Origin: Oegoconia quadripuncta
Lineage: Eukaryota > Arthropoda > Insecta > Lepidoptera > Autostichidae
Direction of reading: 5' to 3'
DNA length: 64,000 nucleotides
Assembly: GCA_949316235.1 (NCBI GenBank)
Contig: OX438757.1
Coordinates: 16,307,505 to 16,371,504, forward strand
Positions 22,901-37,900 of the stretch are shown piece by piece. Position numbers and translations under genes: made by a program. Below the pieces are notes generated by a model that was given only the letters and a program-made list of their open reading frames with translations, ran no database searches and was not told the origin of the DNA. The stretch's first letter is position 1, and every line of letters begins with the position of its first letter.

Positions 22901-25900
22901 TATTTATTTACAAAAAAAATTGTATTTATGTAGTCTATCAACCATCTGGTATCCACAGCACAAGCCTAATAGTTGCTTAATGTGGATGGCGCTGTGTGTA
23001 TGTTTAAGCATATTTATTATTAATATTATTATTATTATTTTCAACAGTGGAACGCTACAATACCTTTAGAAAACTTACATGTATGATAGCGGACTTAAAT
23101 TTAGTCATAGCTTGGATCGCCTTATGGGCTTTGCTCATGTGGAGCATCACCAGGATGTGGGGAGGCAGGAACTCTGGTTCAGGAATCACGTGTTCTTCCA
23201 CCAACTGTTGAAGTAAAGAATTAGTAATAAATCAATATAGCGTGAAGCAATAACTAATTAAGTATCCAAAAAATAAACAACCAGACAGCATTTCTTACTT
23301 CAAAATCGGTCGAGCCGTTTATAACCTAAACCCGACAACATTTTTTGTATTTTTCGGGCGCCATGTTGGATTTTTTACTATAACATGTATCCTATGACAC
23401 TCTAGGGATCAAAGCGAATCGAACGCCGCTTGACGACCGGTTGGTGTAGTGGATAGTAACCCTATCAGCGAAACCAACGGTTGCGGGTTCAAATCCCGCG
23501 AGTGCTAAATGTTGGTGTGACGAATACGAACATTTATTCTCGAGTCATGGATGTTTATATAAATATTTATGTATGTTTATCCGTTATCTAGTATCCATAG
23601 CACAAGCTTTGCTTAGTTTGGGACTAGATGATTGGTGTAAGTGTCCGAAATATTTATTTATATTATTATTATTTATTATTATTAACGATACCTTGTACTT
23701 CAAAATCGGTCGAGCCGTTTAGGTTACAGGAGGTAACATAGAAATCTACATACATACACTCGAAAAACATTATCCTCCTTTTTGGGGCTGTCGGGTAAAA
23801 AGGTGAGGTCTCAGATGCGAAATTGTTAATAAATTTCCCATATACAAATTTTCATTTTTCAAGTTGATTTACTGATAGAATTAATATCTGCGCTTGAGCA
23901 TAGTTAGAAAGAGATGTCGCTGTACAAGATTCATAAATCTGCCCCTTTTTAACTGTCCTCAAGCAGAGATCTCTGTTTGAGTATAACATTCTGTAATACG
24001 GGCCTTTGAATCTTGAATTTTTACCCGACTACGAAGGAAGGGTTATGATTTTTATATATTCGATACTAATTTTATTAATTTGACACCTTCCACCATTTCT
24101 GAGAAAAGGGGCCTTGACAGACAGACGGAAAACAAAGTGATCACAAAAGTGTTCCTTTTTTCCGTTTACTTTTTACCTTGAACCTGAAAATTTAAAAAAT
24201 AAGTAATACCTTTGGTGTCTGTATCCGAAATATTTATAAACTATTGCCTTAATACTTGCCTACATCCATACGGCGCGAGTAGAGCCATCTTCAGCACTTT
24301 TATGCTGCCCTGGGCCCGCAGTCTCGACATAGATAGCAACCGATTTCGGTCGTTAACTCCTAACGATCTTATTCTAAATGTTATTGTGTTGTGTTCATAA
24401 TCATATCGGTTTTTGTTGGAAGCCTGAATCGTAGTTTCAATGGAAACCGATATTTAACTCTAATTCTCCAATTAAAATAACATTGTTAGGACTTAACGAT
24501 CGAAATCGGTGGTATAGCGATCGCTATCTATGTCGAGACTGCGGGGGCTGGTAGGGTTGGTCATCATCTTTGTGGATGGAACCTCTAAACTGGCAGTTTA
24601 CCAATCCCCATTCAGAAGCACTCACTTTTGGGAATAGCAGAGCCAGCCCGTTGACCTTCGCAATGTCATTTAAAGGGGCGTACAACCCTGGTATCAACAG
24701 GCCAGCGGCTGGGAAGTATTCGTTCTCGTCTTCTGGCTCGCTGATCTCCTCCTCGTACTGATCTGATAGCTCCTAATGATGACCAGGAATACTATTATCG
24801 GTGGACGAAGGTCGTTGACATAGCCCAGCGGATTAGCAGGTTGAAGTGGCAGTGGACAGGGCACGTAGCTCGAAGAACTTCAACCGCCTCCGTGGCTCAA
24901 TGTAAACAACATTGGGTTTACGATTCGGAGGTCGCGGGTTCCATCCCCAGCGGGGTACATGTTTAAGTACTCGGTTTGGTTGGTGGTAGCACATTTTAAA
25001 TGTCTGCCTGGCTAGCTACCACCATCTTATCTAAATCTGCCGCCGAGCAGCAATGGTAATGGCATTGTTGTGTTCCGGTTGTCAGAGATAAGATAGCCAG
25101 TCCCCCAAATGAGTTGGGGTTTCCGGGTCAGTACGCTTCCACCTTCGACCTCATCTTCACTTAACATCAGGTGTGATTGAGGTCAAAGTACGAACCCGTC
25201 GTGCATTAAAAAAAAAAGAACTCATGGCTGGTGGGGCATAACAGTTCTCGAGTTGTCCACTCAGAATGTGGACAGACGACCTGATAAATGTCGCGCGAGG
25301 TCGCTGGATATGTAGGCCGCTTCCAACCGGCCACTCTGGAAATCTATGGTGGAGGTCTATGTTCAACAGTGGACGTGCTGTGCCTGTTATGATGATGATA
25401 AAATATGATAGATACCTAGGGAAGCACACGTTGTGCAATCATGTTCGCTACCAAAAACTGTATATCACTCGACTGGAGAGAGGGTTTTGTCGATCGCGCG
25501 AATCTATGTAAGTATGTGGGAATCTGTATTCCTTAGCATCGAAATGGCTATATGGATTAAAATAAATGTGGTAACATTAGCTTCATCGCGACAGTCCAAG
25601 GTTCATAGAATAGGTTACATAACAAAAAGTAACCACAGCGCCAGAAAGAGTTAAAAGTTTGTCAATATTACCTCTTTGGTGTAGTGATTGGAAACCTACT
25701 GCTATACCAAAAGGTCGCGGGTTCTAATCCCGCTAGGGGCATATGATTATATGATGATATTTACAGAAAAAAATGTAGTTGTGTAGTGTATCAACCATCT
25801 GGTATCCACAAGACAAGCCTAGTTGCTTAGCGTGGAACTAGATGGCGCTGTCTGTATATTTCCAAGGATATAAGGACAAGGAATATGAGAAAACAATTGT

Positions 25901-28900
25901 TCTAGGACAATATCGGTATCATAGGGAATTCATCATGGGAATCCTGACAATGTATATTACAAGTGATACATATGCAGATGTGTAGAGAGTTTAGAGAGAG
26001 AATAGAAATCACTATTTTCATTTACGTAGGCTTTTTACACAGTCGGGTTATTTTTTTTTTTTAATTAGGTGATTATTTTTATTTACACATGAAAATTCCA
26101 CTACTTAGTGGTTAGGTTAGGTTAGGCTTCATACCGCTCGCTGATTGCTGTGTGAGGCACGACAGCGCCCCCCAGGAGGGCGCGCCAGCCGCCCTCCGGG
26201 AACGCCCCCCCCCTAGTGAGGGGGGCAGGGCGAGGGGGGATCTGGAGCCGCTTATGCGTTCCCGGGTCCTCCTTACTGCCGAGGAAGGTCGCCGCGGGGT
26301 TTTCGTGGGTATCCCTCCCGGTAGGGAGGGGAGTCCCATATAACCGTCTCGCTGTCCCCCAGGCGAGCGGTATGCTAAAACGCATTTCCCCGCGTAAAAA
26401 ATAAATAAATAAAAAGGTTAGGTTAGGTAGCGTAGGTAGGAATAGCGAACGCGACTCCGCTTATGAGTATGTCAGCGAGCGAGTGTCGAGTTCGGTGTAT
26501 GACGTCATGGTCATTAAAATCAAAGACCGTGGTAACCATCTTTACAGTTGCAGGAAAATTGCATGAATCATCCTATTTATTCAGTGTTGTGATGGATACG
26601 TACCTCTGGAACTCCAATATCTACTTGCTCTTCATCGGGCTCTTCGCGAAGCTGGTCTAGAGCAGTCAAATTCTGTAAAAAATATCGGACAGCGTTCTTC
26701 AAAGTATTTATAAATATAAATTTATCATAAAAATTTTATATGTTCCATGCGTTGTGCTGCCGATTAAACATATTTTTGATGTAATTTCCCTTAGTCACCG
26801 TTTACGACTGTCATGGCAAGAGACAATCAGTTCAATTATTTAGAAATCATTATAATATTATGCAAACCAGAACATAGTCATCACATTAAGCAAAGCTAAT
26901 GGCAAATTGTCCATGTCTCATATGTAAAATACTAGCTTTACGCCCGCGGCTTCGCCTGCGTGGAATAGTTTTATCGCCGATATGTTTATTTGTTTATCCC
27001 GCGGGAACTACTCACTTTATAGGGAAAAAAACCGATATATTCACATAACATAAAACAATGTAAAAATGCATTGAAGAAGTACTTTATAGATGATGGAACT
27101 ATGTAAGAAGTGCCTTTCCAACAAATTTTATTTCGATAAAGAGACACGTCTACTTGCTTTCGTATATTTTTTTATGTATCTATATATTTAAGTTACATTA
27201 CATACCTCTTGTAATAATTAATAACGCGGCGGGTCAGTGACCTGAGTCGCACTACACACAAACCTTTACTGGTTTTCGTAGGCTTCTTATAGTGAAGATT
27301 GTTTAAATAATATTCTATGGATAAATAAAAAAAAAGTATCATATGTCTTAATCCAGGTTATATTCTACCTATATGCCAAAGTTCACCCAAATCTGTGCAG
27401 CTGTTTCGCCGTGGTTGAGAAACAAATGAACTAACATCCAAACTTTCGCATTTATAATAAAAGTTATGTCATTTTATGGACTGTATAAAGATAAAGAGGG
27501 TTCTTAGGGTGTTGAACATAATAATAATTCTACTGTAACAAGGTGAGCCCAAAGCAAAGACAAAACAATAAAACAAATAGTCAAAAAGACAGGCAAAAGG
27601 TAAAAAAATATAAAAGTAATAAGTATACAATATTACTATAAAAAGGCTTATATGCTTATACGGCATAAGTTAGATATTCACAACAGAAAAAAAAACTACA
27701 AAAAATCACAGTTTACACTTAATTTCTTCATTTACTGACCCCAGATTTCAGTAGTTCCATCTTAAGTTGTTCTTTTGCTGCTTTCTTGGCCTGCTTGGCT
27801 TCTTCTATTGCCTGCCTGGCCAAGCGCTGCATCTCAGATAGTCGGCGGGCACGTTTATGTAAAGCTTCCTCCTGACAACCATATCCGAATTTATACCGGA
27901 TGAATGTTTTAACCGTAAAAACAAAATAGGGCTATTGGGTAAGTGAAATAGAAGGTATTGGCATAGAATTATTTTTTTTTCCATATACCACAATAAATAA
28001 ATAAATATTTCGGATCCCAATCTAGTTCCAAACTAAGCAAATCCTGTGCTATGGATACTAGATAACGGATAAACATACATAAATATTTATATAAACATCC
28101 ATGACTCCGAAACAAATGTTCGTATTCATCACACAAACATTTTCCCGTGGCGGGATTCGAACCCGCAACCGTTGGTTCGAAATAGGTCAAGCCGATTCTT
28201 GGGCAGTTGGGTAAACAGACCTCCTCATCTTCACTTAACATCAGGTGTGCTTTAGTCCAAACCCGTCGTGCATAAAAAAAAAAGAAACAAAAACGCGCTT
28301 CAGCTATGATAGATACGATTTCAAACGTCCAATGACATAAATACCCTGCGGTGCAGTAATTCTTCGCGTCTGTTCCTCCATATCTCTTGGCGCGTCGGAC
28401 TGAATGTCTTATATAAGTCGAAAGCTGTTTTCTGTGGTGGCTGATCCTTCATGGGTTTCGTTTCGTCCAGTGGTGGTATTTCTTCATAGAGAATTTTACG
28501 CACAAGAGCTGTAATAAATGAAAAATTAAAAATCATATAAATTCAATTATGTAAAAACCTTTTTTCTTTTTTTATGCACAACGGGTTCGTACTTGGCCTC
28601 ACTGATGTTAAGTGAAGATGAGGTCGAAGGTGGAAGCGTACTGACCCGGAAACCCCAACACATTTGGGGGACTGGCTATCTTATCTCTGACAACCGGAAC
28701 ACAACAATGCCATTAACATTGCTGCTTGGCGGCAGATTTAGATAAGATGGTGGTAGCTAGCCAGGCGGACATTTTAAAATGCCCTACCACCAACCAAACC
28801 GAGTACTTAAACATGTACCCCGCTGGGGATCGAACCCGCGACCTCCGAATCGATGTCTACCTACCTCGATATCGATCGACCTACATAAAAAATCGAAAAG

Positions 28901-31900
28901 TAGGAAAAGTAGGTAACTCATTTTTTTAACATGTTACTTTTTTTGCTTTTTCAGTGAAACCATTCGTGGCGCTTCATCGATTAGCGAAGTTAAGCAATGT
29001 GTGGGGCTGTCAGGCCTTGGATGCATGACCTTCTTCTTCAAATTAAGAGCTATGCTCTTGTCAGTGGAGTAATGACGTCTCTGCTTTTCGCTCTCGATGG
29101 ATGACTACTTCTGGTATTTTAATAGTGTTTCCTTGCTTCGGAGACAGTCGCCAAGTCCGTAGCTTACAGGGGCGCCTTAAACACTGGCCGTCAGGCATAA
29201 ATCCATACTCTGATATAAATGCCAAGCCGAACTGAGCCCGCGTGGTGGATTATGGCTCGTACCCTCTCCCAGTAAGAGGAGACTATGCCCAACAGATTCC
29301 GCCTCCTCAATCCTCCCACTGTAACTCTATAAACTAGGTTCAACAGTGGTCCAATAACACGGCGCCTATTGAAGGCAGACGGTGCCCTACATGACTCTAT
29401 TGCTACCTTGGACCCCAGTCTAATTAAAGAAAGTGTGTAAGTAGGATAATAAAATTCCCACCTCCCCTTCGGTAAAGCGGGAGTGTAGTCAATGAAAAGC
29501 AAAGCGGCACTGAGGCGAACCCTATGGGGAAGGAGCACTTAGATGCAGTGAGCGATAGTTGCATAAGGCTACCGCGAGTAATAATGCCAATAATAAGGCT
29601 ACCACGCCTAATAATGCCAATAATAAGAATGGCAGAAACACTTGAAGCTCGGAAATTATTTATTTAACGCTTTACTGCATATATAAGTATACCAACATAC
29701 ATTGAACGAACATAGGACAGAAATTACAATACACAAAAGGCGAGCTTATCTCTGTAAGAGATTTCTTCCAGTAAACCCTCGGAAGGAAAAACGAATTTAA
29801 AGTTTTTTATTGCAGACAAAGAGCGATACTTAAAATATAGAACAATACATTAACAAAACATCACTGTTATAGGAACACAATTGACAAAAGACAAAACATT
29901 AAGATTTATAGCAATAATGGGTTTGATTATAGGACTAGTTTATAATTATGATGGTTCACCTGGACACCTTCCTTTCAATAAATTTAAAGATACTATGAAA
30001 CAGAAACTTATTAAGAAAGGATATTATAAAATATCAGACTATTTAGATGACGGTCATCTCTGGACATGACTAGCTCGTTCGCATGCCAGTCTATTTCACA
30101 ATTAATATAGAAATTTAAAAACAAACCTGTTTAAAAAAAAAAAAAAAAAAAAGAGCAACTCCTCGAGTTTCTTGCTTGTTCTTCTCAAGGGAAAATTGCC
30201 TTTTGAACAAGCAGTAGCTTAAAACATGTAAAATCTGACTATTTTAAGTGTACCCTGCGTACCTACAAAACAAAGCATTTTTGACTTTCAAAAACGAAAT
30301 CGCTACAATTTTGCAAGGATATATTTTAACTGATGTGGATCCTCGAATCAATGTTAAAACTTTAATTCTATATTCCGACTCCTGTCCTGGTCAAAACAGG
30401 AACAAAATTGTTCTTGCTGCTATTCCTAATGCGTTGTTACACTCTAAACATCTAGAAACTATTCAAATGAATTTCCTTCTTCCTGGACACACGGAGATGA
30501 CAGTGGACAGCATCCATTCTACTATTGAGCACTCCGTGCGAAATGCCATAGTGTGCTTCACAGTGGGCAACAGTGTGCCAGCTAGCTCGGAAAGAGCCAG
30601 CGCCTTATAATGTCGAAAATCTTACACATACTTATTTCAAAAATTTTTAAGAGTTTTCTGAAAAATATTTTAAGGGTAACCTAGTCGGAAAAATTAGCAA
30701 TTTATAAATGGGTTATTGAGCAACAGTGGAGACATGTAAGACTGATGATGATAATTTTGATGAACACTTACATACAAAATGTTGATCGGCATCTAGATAA
30801 CGGAAGCATATCACTAATGCAGGACCAGACATAAGCTTATGTAGAGATGCCTCATTCAAAGGTGCATCGCCATTGTACAATACATCCAAAGCCTTCTCTT
30901 TAGTTAATACGATTTCTTCGCGACCGACCATTATGATATCTAGAAGAAATAATATCAGGGTTAGAATTTCCGTGCTGGAGCACTGGCAGCTACCTCAGAC
31001 AAATAACTAAAACGGAAGTCGCAGGTTCGATTTCCGGCGGAGTATTTTTCGGTTCGGTTAATGGCTTGGCCAACCACCGCCATCTTATCTAAGCAGCTTG
31101 TTGGGTTTCGGTCATATAAATCGCGCTTCCAACTTTGGCTCCATCTTCTCTTAACCTCAAGGAACCGAAGCCAAGCGCTTACCAGTCGCATATAAAATTC
31201 TGGACGCACTTTGGCGTTTGGGTAGAAAAATCCGTATCCGTAGAAGAATGAAATTCAGCGAATGGAATGAAATGAAAATTTTTAATTAACCGGCTCAATG
31301 TAAATAAAGAAAAGAAAGAAAGAAAGAAAGAAAGAAAAACATTAAATAACATTGGATTTACGATTCGGAGGTCGCGGGTTCGACCCCCAGCGGGGTACAT
31401 GTTTAAGTACTCGGTTTGGTTGGTGGTAGGGCATTTTAATGTCCGCCTGGCTAGCTACCACCATCTTATCTAAATTTGCCGTCAACCAGCATTGTTGTGT
31501 TCCGGTTGTCAGAGATAAGATATAGCCAGTCCCCCAAATGTGTTGGGGTTTCCGGGCCAGTACGCTTCCACCTTCGACCTCATCTTCACTTAACATCAGG
31601 TTTGATTGAGGTCAAGCACCAACGGTCGGGTGCATAAAAAAAAGCGACATTATCCGGTGGGTAAATTGAAGCGTGCAAGACTAGTGCCCGCTGGAGCGTG
31701 AAAGTTCTAGAGGGGATTATAGAATTATTCAATATCTTAAAGAAGCATTTTGGCATCACGTGTTGATGGAATCCTCAATCTCATACGCAGAGTTTACTTT
31801 ACCTACAATTATATTGGGTCTTTACCAATGAAATTGGAGTTTTTTTCTTCGTTAGTCATATGTACCAATTCCTGCGATTCTCAAAGCTAATATCCAAATT

Positions 31901-34900
31901 TGTTTTTTATTTGGAAAATGGAATATTATTTCAAGGTTTCACATGAAATATTTTTTAATTTCTGGGCTAAATCACATAATAAAAAAAAATTAACAGAGCT
32001 CTTTTCATAATACATACATACATACATAATGTCACGCCTGTTTCCCATTGGGGTAGGCAGAGACCACAGACTTCCACTTGCTACGATCCTGACACACCTC
32101 TTCTGCTTCCTTCACTCTCATAAGGTTGTTCATACATGCTCGTCGGTTTAGGGTACTCTTGACTTGGCCTTTCTTTAAGACGTCCCCGATTTGATCATGG
32201 TACGTTCGCCGTGGTCTTCCCCTACCAACACTACCATCCACATTCGCTTTGTATATCTCTTTCGTAAGTCTTCTTTCATTCATCCTCTCCACATGTCCAA
32301 ACCATCTCAGCATACCTTTTTCAATCTTTGTCACTACATCTTCATTCACACTGCTTAACTCCCTTTTCATAATCATTTCTTAGAATCGCTGAAACTTTTA
32401 TAAAGCGGTTACTTTTAAAAATTAACGCTGCCTATACTTAACTTAATGTTATCCGATAATACACACAAAGTTTAGCTAAATTTGGATTTGCCGTTCCCAA
32501 AATAAAAATCAAAAATGTTTGTATGGAGAAAATAGTCTTAATTAAATTCTTTATACAAAACGCCAATTTCATAGGTAAGGACCTAATATATATATCCCAA
32601 AAATAACCGTGCGTAAATAGTACCATCGAAATAACAGGTCACATAAATGGTTCTTCAAACAACGAAGTTATTTAGATGTCTTTGTGAAAAAAGGCAGCGC
32701 AAACGACAGATTTTTTGACGGCCGCATTTTTTTATTCTCCTTGTGTGTTATTGCATAGAATACTGTACATTTCATCCTCACGATTTTCATTTCATTTTCA
32801 TTTCATTTCATCAAAATAACTTCTTTGTTTTGAAGAACTGTTTATGGGACTCGTTATTTCGGTGGCATTATGCACCATGGTTATAAATTATAATCATGGG
32901 TAAAAATGATAATAAAAAATATTCTTAGACATACACATAGCGCCATCTAGTTCCACAGTAAGCAACTATTGGCTTGTGTTGTGGATACCATATATTACAT
33001 AAGTACATTCTTTTTATAAATATTTTTTTTTTTGTTTTTTTATATGAGAGGGCGGCAAATGAGCATGCAACACCAAAAGGATCACAGATGCGTTGCCGGC
33101 CTTTGAGGAAGGTGTAGGCTCGTTACTTGAAGGTTCCAATGTCGTACTCGTTCGGGAATACCGCTGGCGGAAGTCCGTTCCACAGGGTGGTCGTACGTGG
33201 TAAAAAGTTTCTTGAGAAACGTACAGTGGTAGACTTCCAGTTTCTTTAAGTTAAGTTAAGAGAATATAATTAATTATAAGAAGCTCTCTCTCATACTTAC
33301 AGGGTGTCACATGCTTGTACACTTTTATGTTTAACACCTAACAAACCATGTGATATGCAATATTCAGTATTCCAGCCACACGTAACGCCAGCAGTTTTTT
33401 TTTTTCGTTGATAAAATAGTTGAATTCCATTGTATTCTAGCATCACGTTGTTCTACGATCGTGATTCTTTTCTATTTGGAGACCTCTTAGTGGTCCCCTG
33501 AGGTCGCTTGGGAAATGTTAGAGGGATCCCATGGCTGATATAATAATAATATCCTTAGACATACACACAGCGCCATCTAGTTCCACAGTAAGCAACTATA
33601 GGCTTGTGTTGTGGATACCAGAGGGTTGATATATTACATAAATAATTTTTTTATAGATAAATACATATTATAAATGAAAACATCCATAACTCGGGTACAC
33701 ATGTCCGTATTCATCACACAAACATATGACCCTAGAGGGATTCGAACCCGCAACCGTTTGGTATAGCGATCAGAGTTGCTAACCATTACACCAAACAGGT
33801 CGTCCAATGATATGATGATGATAATACTATCCTTTTTCCATCTGACTGCACGAATTCCTAAACATTGATAATGTAAAAACAAAACTCAGCTGTTCATATC
33901 CCACCGCTCGTAAAGTTCTGGGTGGGCGTGTTTTGCATGCGGCCAGTATAGCACGAAGTTCAAATACTGGAGGTGAGGCACCATGAGCTCGGCTCGGTGC
34001 CGCTTGCGAGCAGCCTGTCGCGCCGCTCGCCGACCTTCCAGTGACGAAATCTCTTGCTGCTTCTCAGCTGCACGAGAGTTGAGCCAATCCTAATGACATG
34101 AAATGAGAGACTAAGGTAAAAATCGATTATATGTATATTAGGTCCTTACCTATGAAATTGGCGTTTTGTATGAAGAATTTAATTAAGACTGTTTTTTCCA
34201 TACAAACATTTTTGATTTTTTTTTGGGAACGGCAAATCCAAATTTAGCTAAACTTTGTGTGTATTATCGGATAACATTAAGTTAAGTATAGGCAGCGTTA
34301 ATTTTTAAAAGTAACCGCTTCATAAAAGTCCCAGCGAATCTAAGAAATGAAAAGAGCTCTGTTGAAAATTTTTTTATTATGTGATTTAGCCCAGAAATTA
34401 AAAAATAATTCATGTGAAACCTTGAAATAATATTCCATTTTCCAAATAAAAAACAAATTTGGATACAGCTTTGAAAATCACAGGTATTGGTACATAATGA
34501 TTAACGAAGAAAAAAAACTCCAATTTCATAGGTAAAGACCCAATATCAAGCACATATCAAAACACGATCGTGGCAAAATGCGATTAGGGAAAAAATCCTA
34601 CCGATGAAAAATGCGTTCGTGGCACTCATCTACCAAATCCTTTATTGCACCAGAACATTACGTAAAGCAGAGTATAAAGGACATGACCTGCCATGTTCAA
34701 ATTTGGCCTTATCACTATAGTCGCTAAAGAGAAGCGCAAACAAACCAATCTAAGATATCTTGCTGCTTAACCACAAAACTCCGATTCCTACTTCAATGCT
34801 CTTCTTCAATTCAATTTCTAAATCTGCCGCCGAGCAGCAATGTTAAAAGCATTGTTGCGTTCCGCTTGTCAGAGATAAGATAGCCAGTCCCCCAAATGTG

Positions 34901-37900
34901 TTGGGGTTTCCGGGTCAGTACGCTTTCACCTTCGACCTCATATTCACTTAACATCAGGTGTGATTGAAGTCAAGTACCAACCCGTTGTGCATAAAAAAAA
35001 AAAAAAAATTAAAAACTGTCGCTGGATCATTAGAAGCATTACGATAGCTTCATTTACGAAGGCGTTTGTAATTAATATTTAGGTTCTTTTCGCTCGTAAT
35101 TTTTTAAAGCACTATACCTACCTACTGCTGAATTAGAATCTGAATTCTACATAAATAAATAATTTAACCGATACACTTCTCGCCGAAAATTAAAATTCCA
35201 TCCACATCACCTGGATGAGTGGAAGTCTACCACTGTACGTTTCTGAAGAAACTTCCTACCTCGTATGACCACCCTGTGGAACGGACTTCCTGCAGCGAAC
35301 GAGTACGACATTGGAACCTTCAAGAAACGAGCCTACACCTTCCTCAAAGGCCGGCAGCGCATCTGTGACCCTTTTGGTGTTGCGGGTGTCCATGGGCGGC
35401 GGTGATTGCTTTCCATCAGGTGATCCGCATGCTCGTTTGCCGCCCTCTCATTTAAAAAAAAATATAGCTTTTATATTGCTCTAAGAACTGTATAAAAAAT
35501 TCACACTATGAGATGGCATGCGCTGTTGTTATTCAATAATGTCGCCAATGATACGACACAGCTAGATAGTCACAACAATCCGAGACATGTTTGTATCAAT
35601 GAAATACGACACCGTTCTAAATGGGGACCGCCATGACAGATACAGTTAAGCATTAGTTTTACTTTTGCATATTTACATAGATATCGTTTTGGAACTTCAA
35701 GGGCGGAGACAGCGTCATAGAAGTCATTTTAACCGCCTCCGTGGCTCAAGGTAAACAACATTGGGTTTACGATTCGGAGGTCTCGGTTTCGATCCCCAGC
35801 GGGGTATATGTTTAAGTACTCGGTTTGATTGTTGGTACATTTTAAATGTCCGCCTGGCTAACTACCACCATCTTACCTAAATTTGCCGCCAAGCAGCAAT
35901 GTCAATAGCATTGTTGTGTTCCGGTTGACAAAGATAAGATGCCAGTCCCCCAAATGTGTTGGGGTTTCCGGGTCAGTACACTTTCACTTTCGACTTCATC
36001 TTCACTTAACATCAGGTGTGATTGAGGTCAAATACCAACCCGTTGTGCATAAAAAAAATTCTCTTTATTTTATTTATTTTACAGAAACCCCAGTACTTAG
36101 TGATACAAATTATACTACACTAAAGTAATTCTTAGTGCCAAATAGATTGACATTTTTGTACCTAATTGCCTATCGAAGCCATACAGGGTCAAATTTAATA
36201 CGTGTAATTCCTGTTTACTGATGACTCTACTCCTGATTACGAACAACTTTCCACTAGGTAGGTATCAAATAATTTTCTATGGCCCATACAAAGTAATCGA
36301 TTCTGAAACCACCTTTACTATGGAAGTCCAACAATTTTCGGCTGAATTCTGTTTATGGTTCCTAGTGAAAAGTTGTTTGCAATCAAAAGTGCAGTCACCA
36401 GCCGAAAATAGTTGGTCTTCCATACTAAAAGTGGTTTTAGAATGGTTTACCAAAGTTTTTCCTATGTTTACAAAGTAACAGTGGCCGCAGGTGACCGAAG
36501 TCTCCCGACATGTCTTGGCTACATGACCATACTGCTGGCAAGAGTAAAATCTCTCACAGGACATGAGGACCAGTTTATAAATACTCTGTCTTTCGTAATA
36601 AGAGCCTTTCGAATATGTGCCGGTACTTCTATAATATAATTACAGGTCTCGGCGTCCCTCTTTCCAGACTTGTGGCTTAACTTAATGGAGGTCAAAAATG
36701 TCTCAAGTGTGGTATCTTGTAGTTTGTCGGCTAAGTTTTGTTGGTATATGCAGTGGAAAAGCCCTGTTTCTTCCATAGTAGAGGGCACTCCGATAATTAT
36801 AATTCTAGGTTTCCGTTTATGGGGCTCATCAACGGTAAAACCAGAGGTGGTTAGCTGCACGGACTGCTTCAGCTTCTCGATGTCACCTTTGGTGTCTGTG
36901 CTGATGATAACGCCGCCGTATCTTGTCTTGCGTAAACCTCTCACGTGTAGCTTCATGTTTCCAGGTTTAATTATTTTTTGAAAAAGGCTTTTGGTCTCCT
37001 CGCTTGATTTCAATTTGTCATTAGGATAAATTGCAATAGATTGGACATTGCTTGGTTGGACAAAATTGTTAGTGCTTTTTTTAACCATATCGGCGAAGGA
37101 AACTGTTCCGATGTCAGGTTTTGAGGACTCTTCTATTCTTTTCTTAAGGTCTAAGAGTTGCTGAGATAGGTCTAGTTTATCCTTAAGGGCTTGAAGAGAA
37201 ATATGGCCCTGAATAGTTTTTGGTTTAAGAGCCTGGTACTGTGCTGCCATTTGAGATGCTCCGTGACCCACTTTTCGGCACAAGTCATTAATTTTCAACT
37301 TTTGATCGGAAGTTAATTTACCTTCGGCTGAGATAGAGCACACTTCGTTCAGGCACTGTTCTATGGTCTTCATCCAGTTCTGAATTTCAGCTGTCGACAC
37401 CATTTCAGGGCCTACTTCTTCAACTTGGTTTGGCGATTGGCAACGGGGTGGGGGCGTGGGTGCGAGCGTGCATGGCGGGCTCCGGCGTATTAAGGTACTC
37501 CGGTTAAAGGGACTGCCTTCCATATTTATATTTTGAATAGATTGTTATTCACTGCACATTGTATTCACTATTTACATAGAACGCGTGCAAACTGGGTAAC
37601 TAGGTCATATACGCTTCCGTACGTGTTTAATATTATTTTTAGTAATTAATCGACACGTCCGTTCACACCGAGTGTGCAAAAAAAGAAATAGGAATATACC
37701 ATTTACTTGGTTAATGCCCGTAAATGGTTATGCTAATACCAGTTCATGCTGAAGAAAAGAATTACCACTTACTGTCTATTACAAGTTACAGTATCACCAG
37801 CACCACCCATGTAGTACTTTTTAAGTGATTGTTTACATTTTTGTATATTTATAAATATATCTGTATGTATTTCCTTGGGAATATCATTTAAAATGTTTGG

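Noticed and set aside
26112..26404. Overlapping open frames in the GC-rich insert
   Set aside because: Open on several frames at once because GC-rich DNA has few stops; no recognisable domain.
33886..33888. True stop codon of a separate gene
   Set aside because: The following exons continue the same family in consistent phase, so a GC-AG intron is preferred, though not proven.
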